Shown here: piece by piece, positions 1 through 7,778 of the stretch
Layout: each line of letters starts with the position of its first letter
How positions within the stretch are numbered: the first letter of the stretch is position 1
NCBI GenBank assembly: GCA_001919995.1
Contig: MNIY01000156.1
Location: 1-20,304 of the forward strand
Source: Ktedonobacter sp. 13_1_20CM_4_53_11
GTDB lineage: Bacteria; Chloroflexota; Ktedonobacteria; Ktedonobacterales; Ktedonobacteraceae
Length of the DNA: 20,304 nt
Direction: 5' to 3'
The notes under the pieces: model-generated
What the model was told of the DNA's origin: nothing
What the model saw: the letters and a program-made list of their open reading frames with translations, nothing else
Database searches by the model: none
Position numbers and translations under genes: made by a program

Positions 1-1040
1 CCTGCCATCAACCTATAAACAATACCCAGTTTAGCGTACGCGAAGGCAAGCCCTATCATACCCAATGTTACCGCAATCGCTTCGATCTACATTGCGTCTA
101 TTGTCACAAGCCGATCACCGCTCAATATTACACCCACAATGGAGCATCATACCATCTTGAATGTTATCAGGAGCATATAGGTCCCCGTTGTCAGTATTGT
201 CACAAGCCGATTCTAGGCCAGTACTACACACACGAGGGGGCCTTCTATCATTCGGAGTGTTACCGCGATCATGTAGTTCCTCGTTGTGCCTATTGTGGCA
301 AGCCGCTCATGAGTGAATACCTGGTAGATCACTGGGGGACGAAGTATTGTAAGGAACACCAGGGCCAGTATCCAACGTGTGCCTTCTGTGGGCGTCTCGT
401 CCCTCTACAGCAACAAGATCCGCAGTCGAGCGAACATGTGCGCTGTCCCATCTGTCGAGCGAGTGCCGTTGAGTCGCTTCCCCAGGCTCGCGCCTTGTTC
501 CAGGGCTTGATGAAGCAGCTCAATGCTCAGGGCTTACAGTTCAATAACATACCGCTTCAGATTGAGCTTGTTGACCGGGCCAGGCTGGCTCAACTCTTGA
601 ATAGTCGGAGTGGAGTGGATGCACTCGGCGTCACCACACATTCAACGCATATGCTGAATGGGCAGGTTGTTCGTACAGAAGTGAACGGTATTGCAGTACT
701 GCGCGGTCTCCCTTCAACCCTATTCCGGGGTGTTTGCGTTCATGAGCTGGGTCACGCCTGGCTTACTCTACAAGGTATACGGGGTCTACCTTCCTGGGCA
801 GAGGAAGGCTTTTGTGAACTGCTCTCTTACCGCTTTTATGGTGAACTGAATACAGACGAGAGCCGTCACCATGCTGAGGGTATTGAGAAAAACCCTGATC
901 CCGTATATGGCGAAGGTTTCCGGCGTGTGCGTGTTATGGCGGACCGCCTGGGGTTTCAGCGATTTGTGGAGACGTTGAGAACGACGAAGCGGATGATGGT
1001 GTATGGAAAGGAATCGTGTCGGTCAGGACGATCTGTGTAA
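1..1040 (+). CDS. LIM-finger DA1-like zinc metallopeptidase (5' partial)
   Basis: The reading frame is open from base 3 to the TAA at 1038-1040, so the gene begins left of the window; the ATG at 309 is internal. The N-terminal part is a run of zinc-finger units (CVYC, CQYC, CAYC, CAFC pairs, each followed by an H/C pair such as YHLECY), resembling LIM domains. The C-terminal part is a zincin: VHELGH at about 738-755 is the HExxH motif, and AEEGFCELL about 50 bases on supplies the third ligand and matches the EEG signature of the DA1 family. LIM fingers followed by this peptidase is the layout of plant DA1, a ubiquitin-activated peptidase; bacterial members exist but their substrates are unknown to me. 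No signal peptide can be judged because the start is missing. The 3' end overlaps prs antiparallel by 107 bases. Family assignment is from motif recognition; function in the cell is unknown. Confidence 0.8.
   Translation, partial: CHQPINNTQFSVREGKPYHTQCYRNRFDLHCVYCHKPITAQYYTHNGASYHLECYQEHIGPRCQYCHKPILGQYYTHEGAFYHSECYRDHVVPRCAYCGKPLMSEYLVDHWGTKYCKEHQGQYPTCAFCGRLVPLQQQDPQSSEHVRCPICRASAVESLPQARALFQGLMKQLNAQGLQFNNIPLQIELVDRARLAQLLNSRSGVDALGVTTHSTHMLNGQVVRTEVNGIAVLRGLPSTLFRGVCVHELGHAWLTLQGIRGLPSWAEEGFCELLSYRFYGELNTDESRHHAEGIEKNPDPVYGEGFRRVRVMADRLGFQRFVETLRTTKRMMVYGKESCRSGRSV
3..326 (+). repeat. 96-nt tandem repeats coding LIM-like fingers
   Basis: Units start near 3, 99, 195 and 291, with a period of exactly 96 bases (32 codons). 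The 17-mer tattgtcacaagccgat occurs identically at 99-115 and 195-211, and a variant begins at 291. Each unit encodes a finger of the form C-x-x-C-[HG]-[KQ]-P-[IL] followed by H-x-x-C-Y about 20 residues on. High DNA identity between units suggests recent duplication or gene conversion, and more copies may lie to the left of the window. Confidence 0.8.
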
Positions 1041-1887
1041 TCTCAGGCATGGCTAATCGCTCTTCGGCGGCAGGGCTGAATACCCCATGCGTCAAGACGA
1101 CCGTCATGTTCGGCACCGCTCCTGCATCCAGCAAAGTTTTGGCGCAGGTAATGATGGTATTACCCGTCGCAATGATATCATCCACAATGATTGGGTGCTT
1201 TCCCTCAACTGAGCCGACAACCACGCCCACCTCGACTCCCTCCCCACGCTCACCACTGCGGCGTTTATGCATCACGACCAGCGGCACATTGAGCAGGTTT
1301 GCGTACATTTCCGCGACTTTGACCCGTCCGGTATCTGGAGTCACGAGCACCGCATCGTGTACATCGATATGGGTGCGCAGGTGATTGGCGAGCAACGAAA
1401 TGGCCGTCAGGTGGATCATCTCGATGTCAAAGAAACCTTGAATGGCAGGTGAATGCAGGTCGATTGCTACCACACGATTCGCTCCTGCTATGGTAAGCAG
1501 GTTGGCCACCAATTTCGCGGTGATCGGCTCGCGGCCCTTCGACTTCTTCTCCTGCCGGGAATAGCCATAGTAGGGCATAATGACAGTGATGCGATTGGCC
1601 GAGGCGCGACGAAACGCATCAATCATCACCAACAGTTCCATAAGATGTTCGTTCACCGGGGGGCAGGTCGATTGCACGATATAGATATCTCGACCTCGCA
1701 CGCTTTCCTGGATTTGGACGTGGCATTCTCCATCGGCAAAATGATCCACTTCGCGTCTTCCCAATGGGCGCCCGAGCCGCTCTGCAACGAGTCGTGCCAT
1801 TTCGGGCGTGGCCGTGCCACAGTAGATATCAATGTCAGGAATTGCTTCGTTTTCACGCATGTGTTGTACTGCTGCTGTTTCCGTCAT
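934..1887 (-). CDS. prs: Ribose-phosphate pyrophosphokinase
   Basis: Makes PRPP from ribose 5-phosphate and ATP for purine, pyrimidine, His, Trp and NAD synthesis. Family marks in the 317-residue product: FADGECHVQIQESVRG (50-65), PYYGYSRQEKKSKGREP (105-121, catalytic flexible loop), AIDLHSPAIQGFF (141-153), TPDTGRVK (183-190) and the PRPP loop IIVDDIIATGNT (233-244). The loop reads ATGNT where most enzymes have DTGGT, so this is a divergent subtype. The start at 1887 is preferred over the ATG at 1920 because AGGATGG sits 7 bases upstream and the predicted transcription start is near 1929. The last 24 residues after DTIP do not look like the usual C-terminus (which runs to VLSVAPLLAEAIRRI or similar); that part overlaps the DA1-like gene on the other strand and may be frameshifted. 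Catalytic core confident, C-terminus doubtful. Confidence 0.88.
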   Translation of the reverse strand: MTETAAVQHMRENEAIPDIDIYCGTATPEMARLVAERLGRPLGRREVDHFADGECHVQIQESVRGRDIYIVQSTCPPVNEHLMELLVMIDAFRRASANRITVIMPYYGYSRQEKKSKGREPITAKLVANLLTIAGANRVVAIDLHSPAIQGFFDIEMIHLTAISLLANHLRTHIDVHDAVLVTPDTGRVKVAEMYANLLNVPLVVMHKRRSGERGEGVEVGVVVGSVEGKHPIIVDDIIATGNTIITCAKTLLDAGAVPNMTVVLTHGVFSPAAEERLAMPEITQIVLTDTIPFHTPSSASSFSTSPQIAETPGGPP

Positions 1888-1935
1888 AATATGCCATCCT
1901 ATCGTCGTATTCAGTTCCATTTCTTTCTAGCAAAT

Positions 1936-1965
1936 AGTATAAAACGGGAGTGCAAGAGATGTCAT
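1936..1965 (-). promoter_or_regulatory. Predicted sigma-70-type promoter of prs
   Basis: On the minus strand ATGACA (1960-1965) and TATACT (1936-1941) are separated by 18 bases, each one mismatch from consensus. Predicted transcription start is near 1929, about 40 bases before the chosen prs ATG. Confidence 0.5.
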
Positions 1966-2152
1966 GACCTGAAAGCTGACTTGCGTCTAGAACGGGGGAG
2001 TGAGGGGAGCTTATTACCTGATAAACAATAGACACTGAGACATCTTTCCCGTCATATCCTGCTGCTGCCTACCCAATCAAGTCTTCCAAAGAGATGATAC
2101 AATGGCAGAGCAGTTAATAAACATGCATCCTTTTTGGGAAAATCAAGGAGAC

Positions 2153-2169
2153 CCACGTACCCAACGTGG
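2153..2169. promoter_or_regulatory. Inverted repeat upstream of the MFS exporter (possible operator)
   Basis: Perfect 6-bp arms CCACGT and ACGTGG flank a 5-base spacer, 21 bases before the start codon and just before the GGAAGGAG ribosome binding site. The position fits a repressor operator or a small RNA hairpin. No regulator gene lies beside it. The rest of the 303-base gap 1888-2190 holds the prs promoter and nothing else I can support. Confidence 0.35.
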
Positions 2170-2190
2170 TAATGGGAAGGAGAGTAAAAA

Positions 2191-3849
2191 ATGGCTAACT
2201 TCGTGAAATCGCCATGTGACGAGGGCGTGATTCGCTCTGCCCCTCAGGCTGCACCATGCTCCCCACATGTTGGGACGTGGGTCCTTGTCGCAACCATCCT
2301 TGGATCAAGCATGGCCTTCATTGATGGCTCCGTCGTCAATGTCGCGCTGCCTGTCATCCAAAGAGACCTCAACGCAACGACCTCCGATTTGCAGTGGATC
2401 GTGGAGGCCTATTCGCTCTTTCTCGCCGCGCTCATTCTCGTGGGAGGATCATTAGGTGATCACTTTGGACGACGGCGCATCTTTGCTATTGGCATCGCGA
2501 TCTTCACCCTTTCCTCTATCTGGTGTGGATTATCGCCAAACGTGCTCCAACTGATTCTCGCGCGAGCCGTTCAGGGGATAGGGGGCGCCTTGCTGGTGCC
2601 TGGCAGTCTGGCGATTATCAGCGCTTCGTTTAGCGATGAGCAGCGTGGGCGCGCGATTGGCACCTGGTCTGGTTTTACAGCCATAACCTCAGTGGCGGGT
2701 CCGGTGCTCGGGGGTGTGTTAGTACAATTCGCCTCCTGGCGCTGGGTCTTCTTCATCAATGTCCCGCTGGCATTGGTAGTGCTTGGCGTGCTGTTCTGGC
2801 GAGTGCCGGAGAGCCGTGACGCAGACGCATCACGAAGACTGGATTGGTGGGGTACGCTGCTTGTGACCGTCGGTTTAGGCGCGCTGGTGTATGGGCTGAT
2901 TGAGGCGGGATCCATTGGTTTCGGCAATACCCTGGTGCTCAGCGCCCTGGCTGTTGGCATAGCTGCACTGCTCGCATTTCTCCTGGTAGAAGCTCGTACC
3001 CCGGCGCCGATGGTCCCGCTGACCTTGTTCCGTTCGCGCACCTTTAGCGGAGCAAATCTCCTCACACTCTTGCTGTACGGAGCCCTGGGTGGCTTAACCT
3101 TCTTCTTACCGTTCAATCTCATTCAAGTACAGGGCTATCCTCCTTCGGCTGCTGGCGCTGCATTCGTCCCTTTCATTCTCATCATGTTTCTGCTTTCGCG
3201 CTGGGCTGGCGGCCTGGTGAACCGCTATGGCGCGAAGCTCCCGCTGGTAGTCGGACCCATCATTACTGCCGTCGGCTTTGCTCTCTTTGCTCTGCCGGGT
3301 ATCGAAAATGGTCCAAGCAGTTACTGGTACACCTTTTTTCCAGCAGTGGTCGTTATGGGTTTTGGCATGGTCATCACCGTCGCTCCGCTCACGACGACGG
3401 TGATGGGAGCGGTGGAGCAACGCCATGCCGGTATTGCTTCTGGGATCAATAATGCTGTATCCCGCACAGCCGGGCTACTTGCTATTGCCATCTTCGGCAT
3501 TGTTGTTTTATCTGTCTTCAATAGCAGCCTTGATAGCTACCTGGCAACACTGCATCTATCGCCTGACGTGCGGCACCTGATAGATGTGCAGCGCATCAAG
3601 CTGGTCGGTATCACCATCCCCACGAATGTTGGCAGTGAGGCGCAGGTGGCGCTCAAAAGAGCGATCGATGAGTCATTCGTGAACAGTTTTCGCCTGGTCT
3701 CGCTCATTTGCGCAGCCCTGGCCCTGGTAAGTGCACTTAGCGCCTGGTTGTTGGTGGAGGGGAAGAAACAGCAAAAGGCGGAAAGTGCGGCGGAAGGGTC
3801 GCAGACTGGCATAGCATACTCCTCCCGGTCAGGCGATCTATCCAGCTAA
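2191..3849 (+). CDS. MFS transporter, DHA2 family (EmrB/QacA type)
   Basis: A 552-residue polytopic inner-membrane protein with about 14 predicted membrane segments, the DHA2 size and topology, which exports drugs by proton antiport. Visible motifs: FIDGSVVNVALP in TM1 (43-54; the lDxtIVNVALP signature with D45), motif A GSLGDHFGRRR (86-96), and motif C GPVLGG followed by SWRWVFFINVP (170-192), the antiporter hallmark. The start is fixed by GGAAGGAGAG just upstream. A short inverted repeat lies immediately before it. The substrate cannot be read from sequence. The end at 3849 is 74 bases before the next gene, with no clear terminator between them. Confidence 0.9.
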   Translation: MANFVKSPCDEGVIRSAPQAAPCSPHVGTWVLVATILGSSMAFIDGSVVNVALPVIQRDLNATTSDLQWIVEAYSLFLAALILVGGSLGDHFGRRRIFAIGIAIFTLSSIWCGLSPNVLQLILARAVQGIGGALLVPGSLAIISASFSDEQRGRAIGTWSGFTAITSVAGPVLGGVLVQFASWRWVFFINVPLALVVLGVLFWRVPESRDADASRRLDWWGTLLVTVGLGALVYGLIEAGSIGFGNTLVLSALAVGIAALLAFLLVEARTPAPMVPLTLFRSRTFSGANLLTLLLYGALGGLTFFLPFNLIQVQGYPPSAAGAAFVPFILIMFLLSRWAGGLVNRYGAKLPLVVGPIITAVGFALFALPGIENGPSSYWYTFFPAVVVMGFGMVITVAPLTTTVMGAVEQRHAGIASGINNAVSRTAGLLAIAIFGIVVLSVFNSSLDSYLATLHLSPDVRHLIDVQRIKLVGITIPTNVGSEAQVALKRAIDESFVNSFRLVSLICAALALVSALSAWLLVEGKKQQKAESAAEGSQTGIAYSSRSGDLSS

Positions 3850-3923
3850 TCTCTTGACAACTGTTTTAGATTAGCCTGATGTCAGGAGTCACAGCTCCGA
3901 GGGCAGAAAGAAAGGGAACATCC

Positions 3924-4715
3924 ATGAGCTATCAGTACGTGATCTACGAGAAAAAGGGACACATCGCCTACGTGACGATCAATCGGCCCGAGGTGATGAA
4001 TGCGCTCCATTACGATACGAACGTTGAGTTGAGCGAGGCCTTCGACGACTTCAAGCAGGATGATGAGTCCTGGGTGGCCATCATAACGGGGGCGGGTAAC
4101 CGGGCGTTCTCCGCAGGCAACGACCTCAAGGCGACGGCCACGGCAACCGCCAAAGGAGAGAAGCGGCCGGATTTCAGTGAACATGTGCGCTTCGGCGGCA
4201 TCACCGGTGACTTCGTGTGCGACAAGCCGATCATCGCGGCAGTCAATGGCGTCGCCCTCGGTGGAGGCTTCGAGATAGCGCTGGCCGCTGACCTCATCAT
4301 CGCTGCCGAGCATGCGCGCTTCGGCCTACCCGAACCACGCGTAGGCCTGATTGCCGCGGCTGGCGGCGTGCATCGTTTGCCGCAACAGATCCCTCTCAAA
4401 CAGGCTATGGGGATGCTGCTGACCGGTCGGCAGATTCCGGCGCAAGAAGCCTACCGCCTTGGCCTGGTCAACGAGGTGGTGCCAGGCACGGATCTTATGG
4501 CAGCGACCGAGCGTTGGGCCAACGAGATCCTGGAGTGCTCACCCCTGAGCGTGCGGCTCACCAAGGAGGCTGCGCTCTCAGGACTGGTATATTCCGTTGA
4601 AGAGGCCATGCACATGGACCGGCCGCGCCTCCAGCGCCTGTTCGCCTCGCAGGACTTTGTAGAGGGTCCAAAGGCGTTCGCCGAAAAGCGCAAACCCAAC
4701 TGGACGGGTAGGTAA
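3924..4715 (+). CDS. Enoyl-CoA hydratase/isomerase family protein (CaiD-like)
   Basis: A 263-residue crotonase-fold enzyme acting on an acyl-CoA thioester. The oxyanion-hole segments are AFSAGNDLKA (61-70) and NGVALGGGFEIALAAD (108-123). Both glutamates that add or remove water in hydratases are present: E117 in GGGFE and E137 in FGLPEPRVG. SAGNDLKA and the overall pattern resemble carnitinyl-CoA dehydratase (CaiD) more than FadB-type hydratases. The ATG at 3924 is chosen because AAAGGGA sits about 7 bases upstream and the protein begins like its relatives; the in-frame ATG at 3879 would add 15 residues without homology. Followed in the same direction by a DUF59 protein and an amidohydrolase, which suggests an acyl-CoA degradation set. 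Substrate unknown. Confidence 0.85.
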   Translation: MSYQYVIYEKKGHIAYVTINRPEVMNALHYDTNVELSEAFDDFKQDDESWVAIITGAGNRAFSAGNDLKATATATAKGEKRPDFSEHVRFGGITGDFVCDKPIIAAVNGVALGGGFEIALAADLIIAAEHARFGLPEPRVGLIAAAGGVHRLPQQIPLKQAMGMLLTGRQIPAQEAYRLGLVNEVVPGTDLMAATERWANEILECSPLSVRLTKEAALSGLVYSVEEAMHMDRPRLQRLFASQDFVEGPKAFAEKRKPNWTGR

Positions 4716-4809
4716 GGGGGGCGACGCATCCTCTGTCTCAGTATTTCATTTTGATTGTCATTTTGTACATCGTTCTCCGTAGTCCCAAACGCAAAGAAAG
4801 GAGTATCCT

Positions 4810-5226
4810 TTGCCTGAATGTGAAAAACCGCGCGTTACCTCGGAGCAGGTGCTGGAAGTGCTGCAAACCTGCTATGATCCTTGCTGCAAGGAACGCGCCG
4901 TCAGCGTCGTTGAGTTAGGACTCATTCAAGGTGTACACGTAGCTGAAAACGGGCATGATGTGCGCGTCGAACTATTGTTGACCTCTGGCTGGTGTCCTTT
5001 CTCAACCCATCTCTTGCAGATGATCGATCAAAATCTGCGCATCTTGGAGGGGGTCGGTGAAGTAGACACCGAGATTGTCTGGAACTCTGTCTGGACACCA
5101 GAACGCATGAGTGCCAGCGCGCGCCAGAAACTGACCCTGCCAATGGCACAGTTGCTGCCATTGCGACAACAACGTCTTGAACGTGAAGCGAGAGAAGCGC
5201 AAGCTTCGCACTCGCCTGTTTCTTGA
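4810..5226 (+). CDS. MIP18/DUF59 family metal-sulfur cluster assembly protein
   Basis: A 138-residue protein of the MIP18 (PaaD/SufT-like) family, implicated in Fe-S cluster insertion into client proteins. Seen: VSVVELGLIQGVHV (31-44), the strand VRVELLLTSGWCPFS (51-65) with the family cysteine C62, and the IVWNSVWTPERMS signature (89-101). It starts with TTG at 4810: AAAGGAG lies 6 bases upstream and no ATG fits. It ends 21 bases before the amidohydrolase start, so the two are very likely co-transcribed. From memory, actinobacterial propane/alkane monooxygenase (prm/mim) operons also carry a DUF59 protein beside an amidohydrolase, but no monooxygenase is present here. The C-terminal 30 residues are charged and helical-looking. 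Confidence 0.82.
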   Translation: MPECEKPRVTSEQVLEVLQTCYDPCCKERAVSVVELGLIQGVHVAENGHDVRVELLLTSGWCPFSTHLLQMIDQNLRILEGVGEVDTEIVWNSVWTPERMSASARQKLTLPMAQLLPLRQQRLEREAREAQASHSPVS

Positions 5227-5247
5227 AAAGCACGAGAGGAGTACATC

Positions 5248-6249
5248 ATGCTGGACAATGACGCCTTCGTCTTTGACTGTGTATGCCATGTTTTCAATTT
5301 TGACATGCGCAACGCGTATGGTAAGCCGGGCCAGATGTTCATCAATCATCTCTACGCCTTCCACCAGGTGTTGACTCCGCCGGGCGAGCGCGTGCTCGGT
5401 CCCGAAGAGTTTTTGCGAGAGTGGAGCATCGATGAAATCGCACGGATGGTATTCGAGGAATCCGGCACGGATATGATTGTGGCGCAGCCTCTACCGCTTA
5501 CAGACCTCTTCTATGATGGACTGTCGCAGTGGGAAAAGTGTGCCGCAATGGCGCAGAAATATCCTGACCGCGCTATTTTTTGGGGGTCCGTCAACCCGTT
5601 AGAGGGCAGGAAGGCGTTGGATTTGATGGAACGCCAGGTGAAAGAATATGGCGCGAAAGCCTTCAAGCTGTACAATGTCCGCTACGATTATGGTGAGCCA
5701 TTCCCCTGGCGCATGGACGATCCACGCGTGGCCTATCCCGTCTTCGAAAAGGCGCTTGAGCTGGGTATTACGACCATAGGCGTGCACAAGGGTGTGCCGC
5801 TTGGGCCGCAGCCCATAGAGCATACGCAGGCCTGGGACATGGACGGAGCCGCCGCTAACTTCCCAGATATCAACTTCGTTATCTTCCATGTCGGGCTCCC
5901 CTTCATCGATGAGATTTGTTGGCAACTTGTGCGCTATCCCAACCTCTATGCATCGATTGCCGCCACGCTCAACTTTATCGTGCGTGCGCCGCGTTCCTTC
6001 GCAGAAAACATGGGAAAGCTGATGTTCTGGGGCGGTGAAGACAAGATCCTCTACGGCGGTGAGACACCCATCTGGCATCCGCGCTGGGCGCTCGACGCCT
6101 TCTGGAAATTTGAACTGCCCGAAGACCTGGTGACAGGTTACGGCTATCCCCAATTGACCACACAGGCCAAAAAGAAAATCCTGGGAGGTAATCTCGCTCG
6201 CTTGATGGGCATGGATGTTGAAAAGAAATTACAAGAGTTACAGCGTTGA
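5248..6249 (+). CDS. Amidohydrolase-2 (PF04909-type) family protein, divergent metal site
   Basis: A 333-residue TIM-barrel amidohydrolase of the ACMSD-like branch (decarboxylases and hydrolases). The strong site GAGAGGAG supports the ATG at 5248. Expected metal ligands are only partly kept: the first-strand D-x-H-x-H reads DCVCH (10-14), so the first His is Val while H14 remains; H180 (IGVHKG) and H214 (IFHVG) are present; the late Asp seen in many relatives appears as E272 in YGGETP. K140 in AFKLYN lies where a strand-4 residue is expected. Enzymes of this branch often use a single divalent metal, so activity is possible but unproven. It directly follows the DUF59 gene and ends the run of + strand genes. 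Reaction unknown. Confidence 0.78.
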   Translation: MLDNDAFVFDCVCHVFNFDMRNAYGKPGQMFINHLYAFHQVLTPPGERVLGPEEFLREWSIDEIARMVFEESGTDMIVAQPLPLTDLFYDGLSQWEKCAAMAQKYPDRAIFWGSVNPLEGRKALDLMERQVKEYGAKAFKLYNVRYDYGEPFPWRMDDPRVAYPVFEKALELGITTIGVHKGVPLGPQPIEHTQAWDMDGAAANFPDINFVIFHVGLPFIDEICWQLVRYPNLYASIAATLNFIVRAPRSFAENMGKLMFWGGEDKILYGGETPIWHPRWALDAFWKFELPEDLVTGYGYPQLTTQAKKKILGGNLARLMGMDVEKKLQELQR

Positions 6250-6287
6250 CATCAAAAGCGTAGCCCGTCGAATGGCTCATCTTCGCT

Positions 6288-6338
6288 CTGCAGGGACAGG
6301 GAATGATGGAGGGTTGAGAAAGGACCCTGTCCTTGCAG
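6288..6338. terminator. Long stem-loop between convergent genes (candidate bidirectional terminator)
   Basis: Arms of 14 bases, ctgcagggacaggg (6288-6301) and ccctgtccttgcag (6325-6338), pair fully with one G-U and a 23-base loop. It lies 39 bases after the amidohydrolase stop and about 120 bases past the Bax1 stop on the other strand. No T tract follows, so it is not a classic intrinsic terminator and may instead stabilise 3' ends. Confidence 0.4.
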
Positions 6339-6458
6339 GCACCTTGTGACGTAGTATGTACGTAACTTGTACGTTAGCCAGCAACCTTCTACGCATTGAT
6401 AGAGATATGAGCGCTTCTCAATGATAGGGCTCTCGTCGCTCTATCTAGGCCATAAGTG

Positions 6459-7778
6459 TCATTCCGGTCCCAGCAAATAAGTTCTGACCCGAGATCTTTT
6501 TGATGTACGCCGCTTTTTACTACTTCGTTCGGGTTTTCGGCGCGGGCCGTAGACACGCTCTGCCATTTCTTCAACAGTACTCATCACCTCTTTGAGCACA
6601 GGTTTTTGCTTAAAGAAGATGACCTCGCCTGCGGTATCCTGAAATGCTTCTTCGGTGATGTTCAGCCCCTCGTAGACCAGCAAGAGGAGATGCGCACAGT
6701 TCGCAGCACGGACCTTTTCTACCTTCCTTCGCAGGTACTGGGGATGCCAGAAACCAACAAGCTCGATCATGATACGTCGGTTCTCATCTTCGGTATCGAT
6801 CAGCACGAAATCTGGCACCATGACGGTATTCCCGAGCAGGAGCACTTCGCTCTCACGCGTCAGATGCCAGTGCCCTCGTTTGCTTCCTATCTTTTGCTCA
6901 AACTCGCTGGCAAAATCTGCTTCGAGACGGCTGTCAAACTCGCCTGAGCGCTTAAAGTGTGAGTGAAGCGAGCTGGTGTGGTCAAGTTGATAGAGCATCG
7001 CCCCTCGTCCTTGAGGCGGATGGACGTAGGCGCGCATCTGCCATCGCTCACACAGGAATAGTGCGGGGAGAAACGCTGCAAATTGCCTGCCGTACCTGAG
7101 CGTGGACGAGACAAAGGGAGAGATAGGCCCATCCAGATCAATGCGGTATCCCCCTCCTTGCTTCGGCTCGGCCCAGAACATCAACTTAAATAACTTGATG
7201 TACTTCCAAAGATCTTTGTAGTTACTCGCAACCTCAATCGTGATATGCGACGCCCAGTAGAGGGCCCCTCGCGCTAATTCCAGGTTGTAACGGGCAAGTA
7301 ATGCTGAAGGCGTCCACGCAGGACCAGCGTCCGTGAGAAGATACGAGGCGCGCCGATCGGCGAACAGCATCTCGTCAAGCCCTCCTGTGGAAAGTCCATA
7401 TGCATCTGCAACCTCCTGGAGCACCTCCTGACGTGTCACGGTATGAAACAGATCAGGATTTCCAAAGACAGGGCCACGCGCGAAGACCTGCTCACGAAGC
7501 GTTGCTGGCGGCAGAGGTGTCGTCAGGGGCGTGAAAGTGGCAGCATCCGCCAGCACTTTTGCCAGTCCGCGAATCAGAACGTAATCAACGCTTGCTCCTT
7601 CGTACGCACGCATTGCCTCCTCCCATGCTGCTTGCGATTGATCTCTATAACGATGAAATAAGCCGATGACATCCTGTGCGATTTGTTGCAAGGATGGGTC
7701 CTGCTCATTCACCATCTCTACACTTAGGGTTGAGCCCTGCATACGCAATCTGGGCTTGATCAAATCACTGGTCAACAT
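6459..7778 (-). CDS. DUF790 family nuclease, Bax1-like partner of XPB
   Basis: A 439-residue DUF790 protein. In archaea this family is Bax1, a structure-specific nuclease that binds XPB helicase in nucleotide excision repair. The C-terminal nuclease core shows the PD-(D/E)xK pattern: VPDFVLID (D323), IMIELVGFWHPQYL (E339) and the following RRKVEK (K352). The tail after residue 413 is strongly basic (KPERSSKKRRTSKRSRVR), probably DNA-contacting. The ATG at 7778 overlaps the helicase stop codon in TGATG, with GGGAGA 8 bases upstream, so translation is probably coupled to the helicase gene. The TTG at 7781 is the only other nearby start. This gene looks intact although its helicase partner is broken. 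Confidence 0.85.
   Translation of the reverse strand: MLTSDLIKPRLRMQGSTLSVEMVNEQDPSLQQIAQDVIGLFHRYRDQSQAAWEEAMRAYEGASVDYVLIRGLAKVLADAATFTPLTTPLPPATLREQVFARGPVFGNPDLFHTVTRQEVLQEVADAYGLSTGGLDEMLFADRRASYLLTDAGPAWTPSALLARYNLELARGALYWASHITIEVASNYKDLWKYIKLFKLMFWAEPKQGGGYRIDLDGPISPFVSSTLRYGRQFAAFLPALFLCERWQMRAYVHPPQGRGAMLYQLDHTSSLHSHFKRSGEFDSRLEADFASEFEQKIGSKRGHWHLTRESEVLLLGNTVMVPDFVLIDTEDENRRIMIELVGFWHPQYLRRKVEKVRAANCAHLLLLVYEGLNITEEAFQDTAGEVIFFKQKPVLKEVMSTVEEMAERVYGPRRKPERSSKKRRTSKRSRVRTYLLGPE

Noticed and set aside
1..330. Tandem 96-nt units as a CRISPR array
   Set aside because: The period continues through coding sequence with conserved CxxC residues and no unique spacers.
1016..2031. Three + strand reading frames opposite prs
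   Set aside because: They lie antisense to a clearly conserved enzyme, lack ribosome binding sites and resemble no family.
3854..3882. TTGACA at 3854-3859 as promoter of the crotonase gene
   Set aside because: At 17 bases downstream the sequence is TGATGT, with almost no match to TATAAT, and no better -10 exists at 16 or 18.
6340..6400. Repeat tgtacgtaa / tgtacgtta near 6357-6376 as a mobile-element target duplication
   Set aside because: No element lies between the copies; they are only a few bases apart and probably chance.
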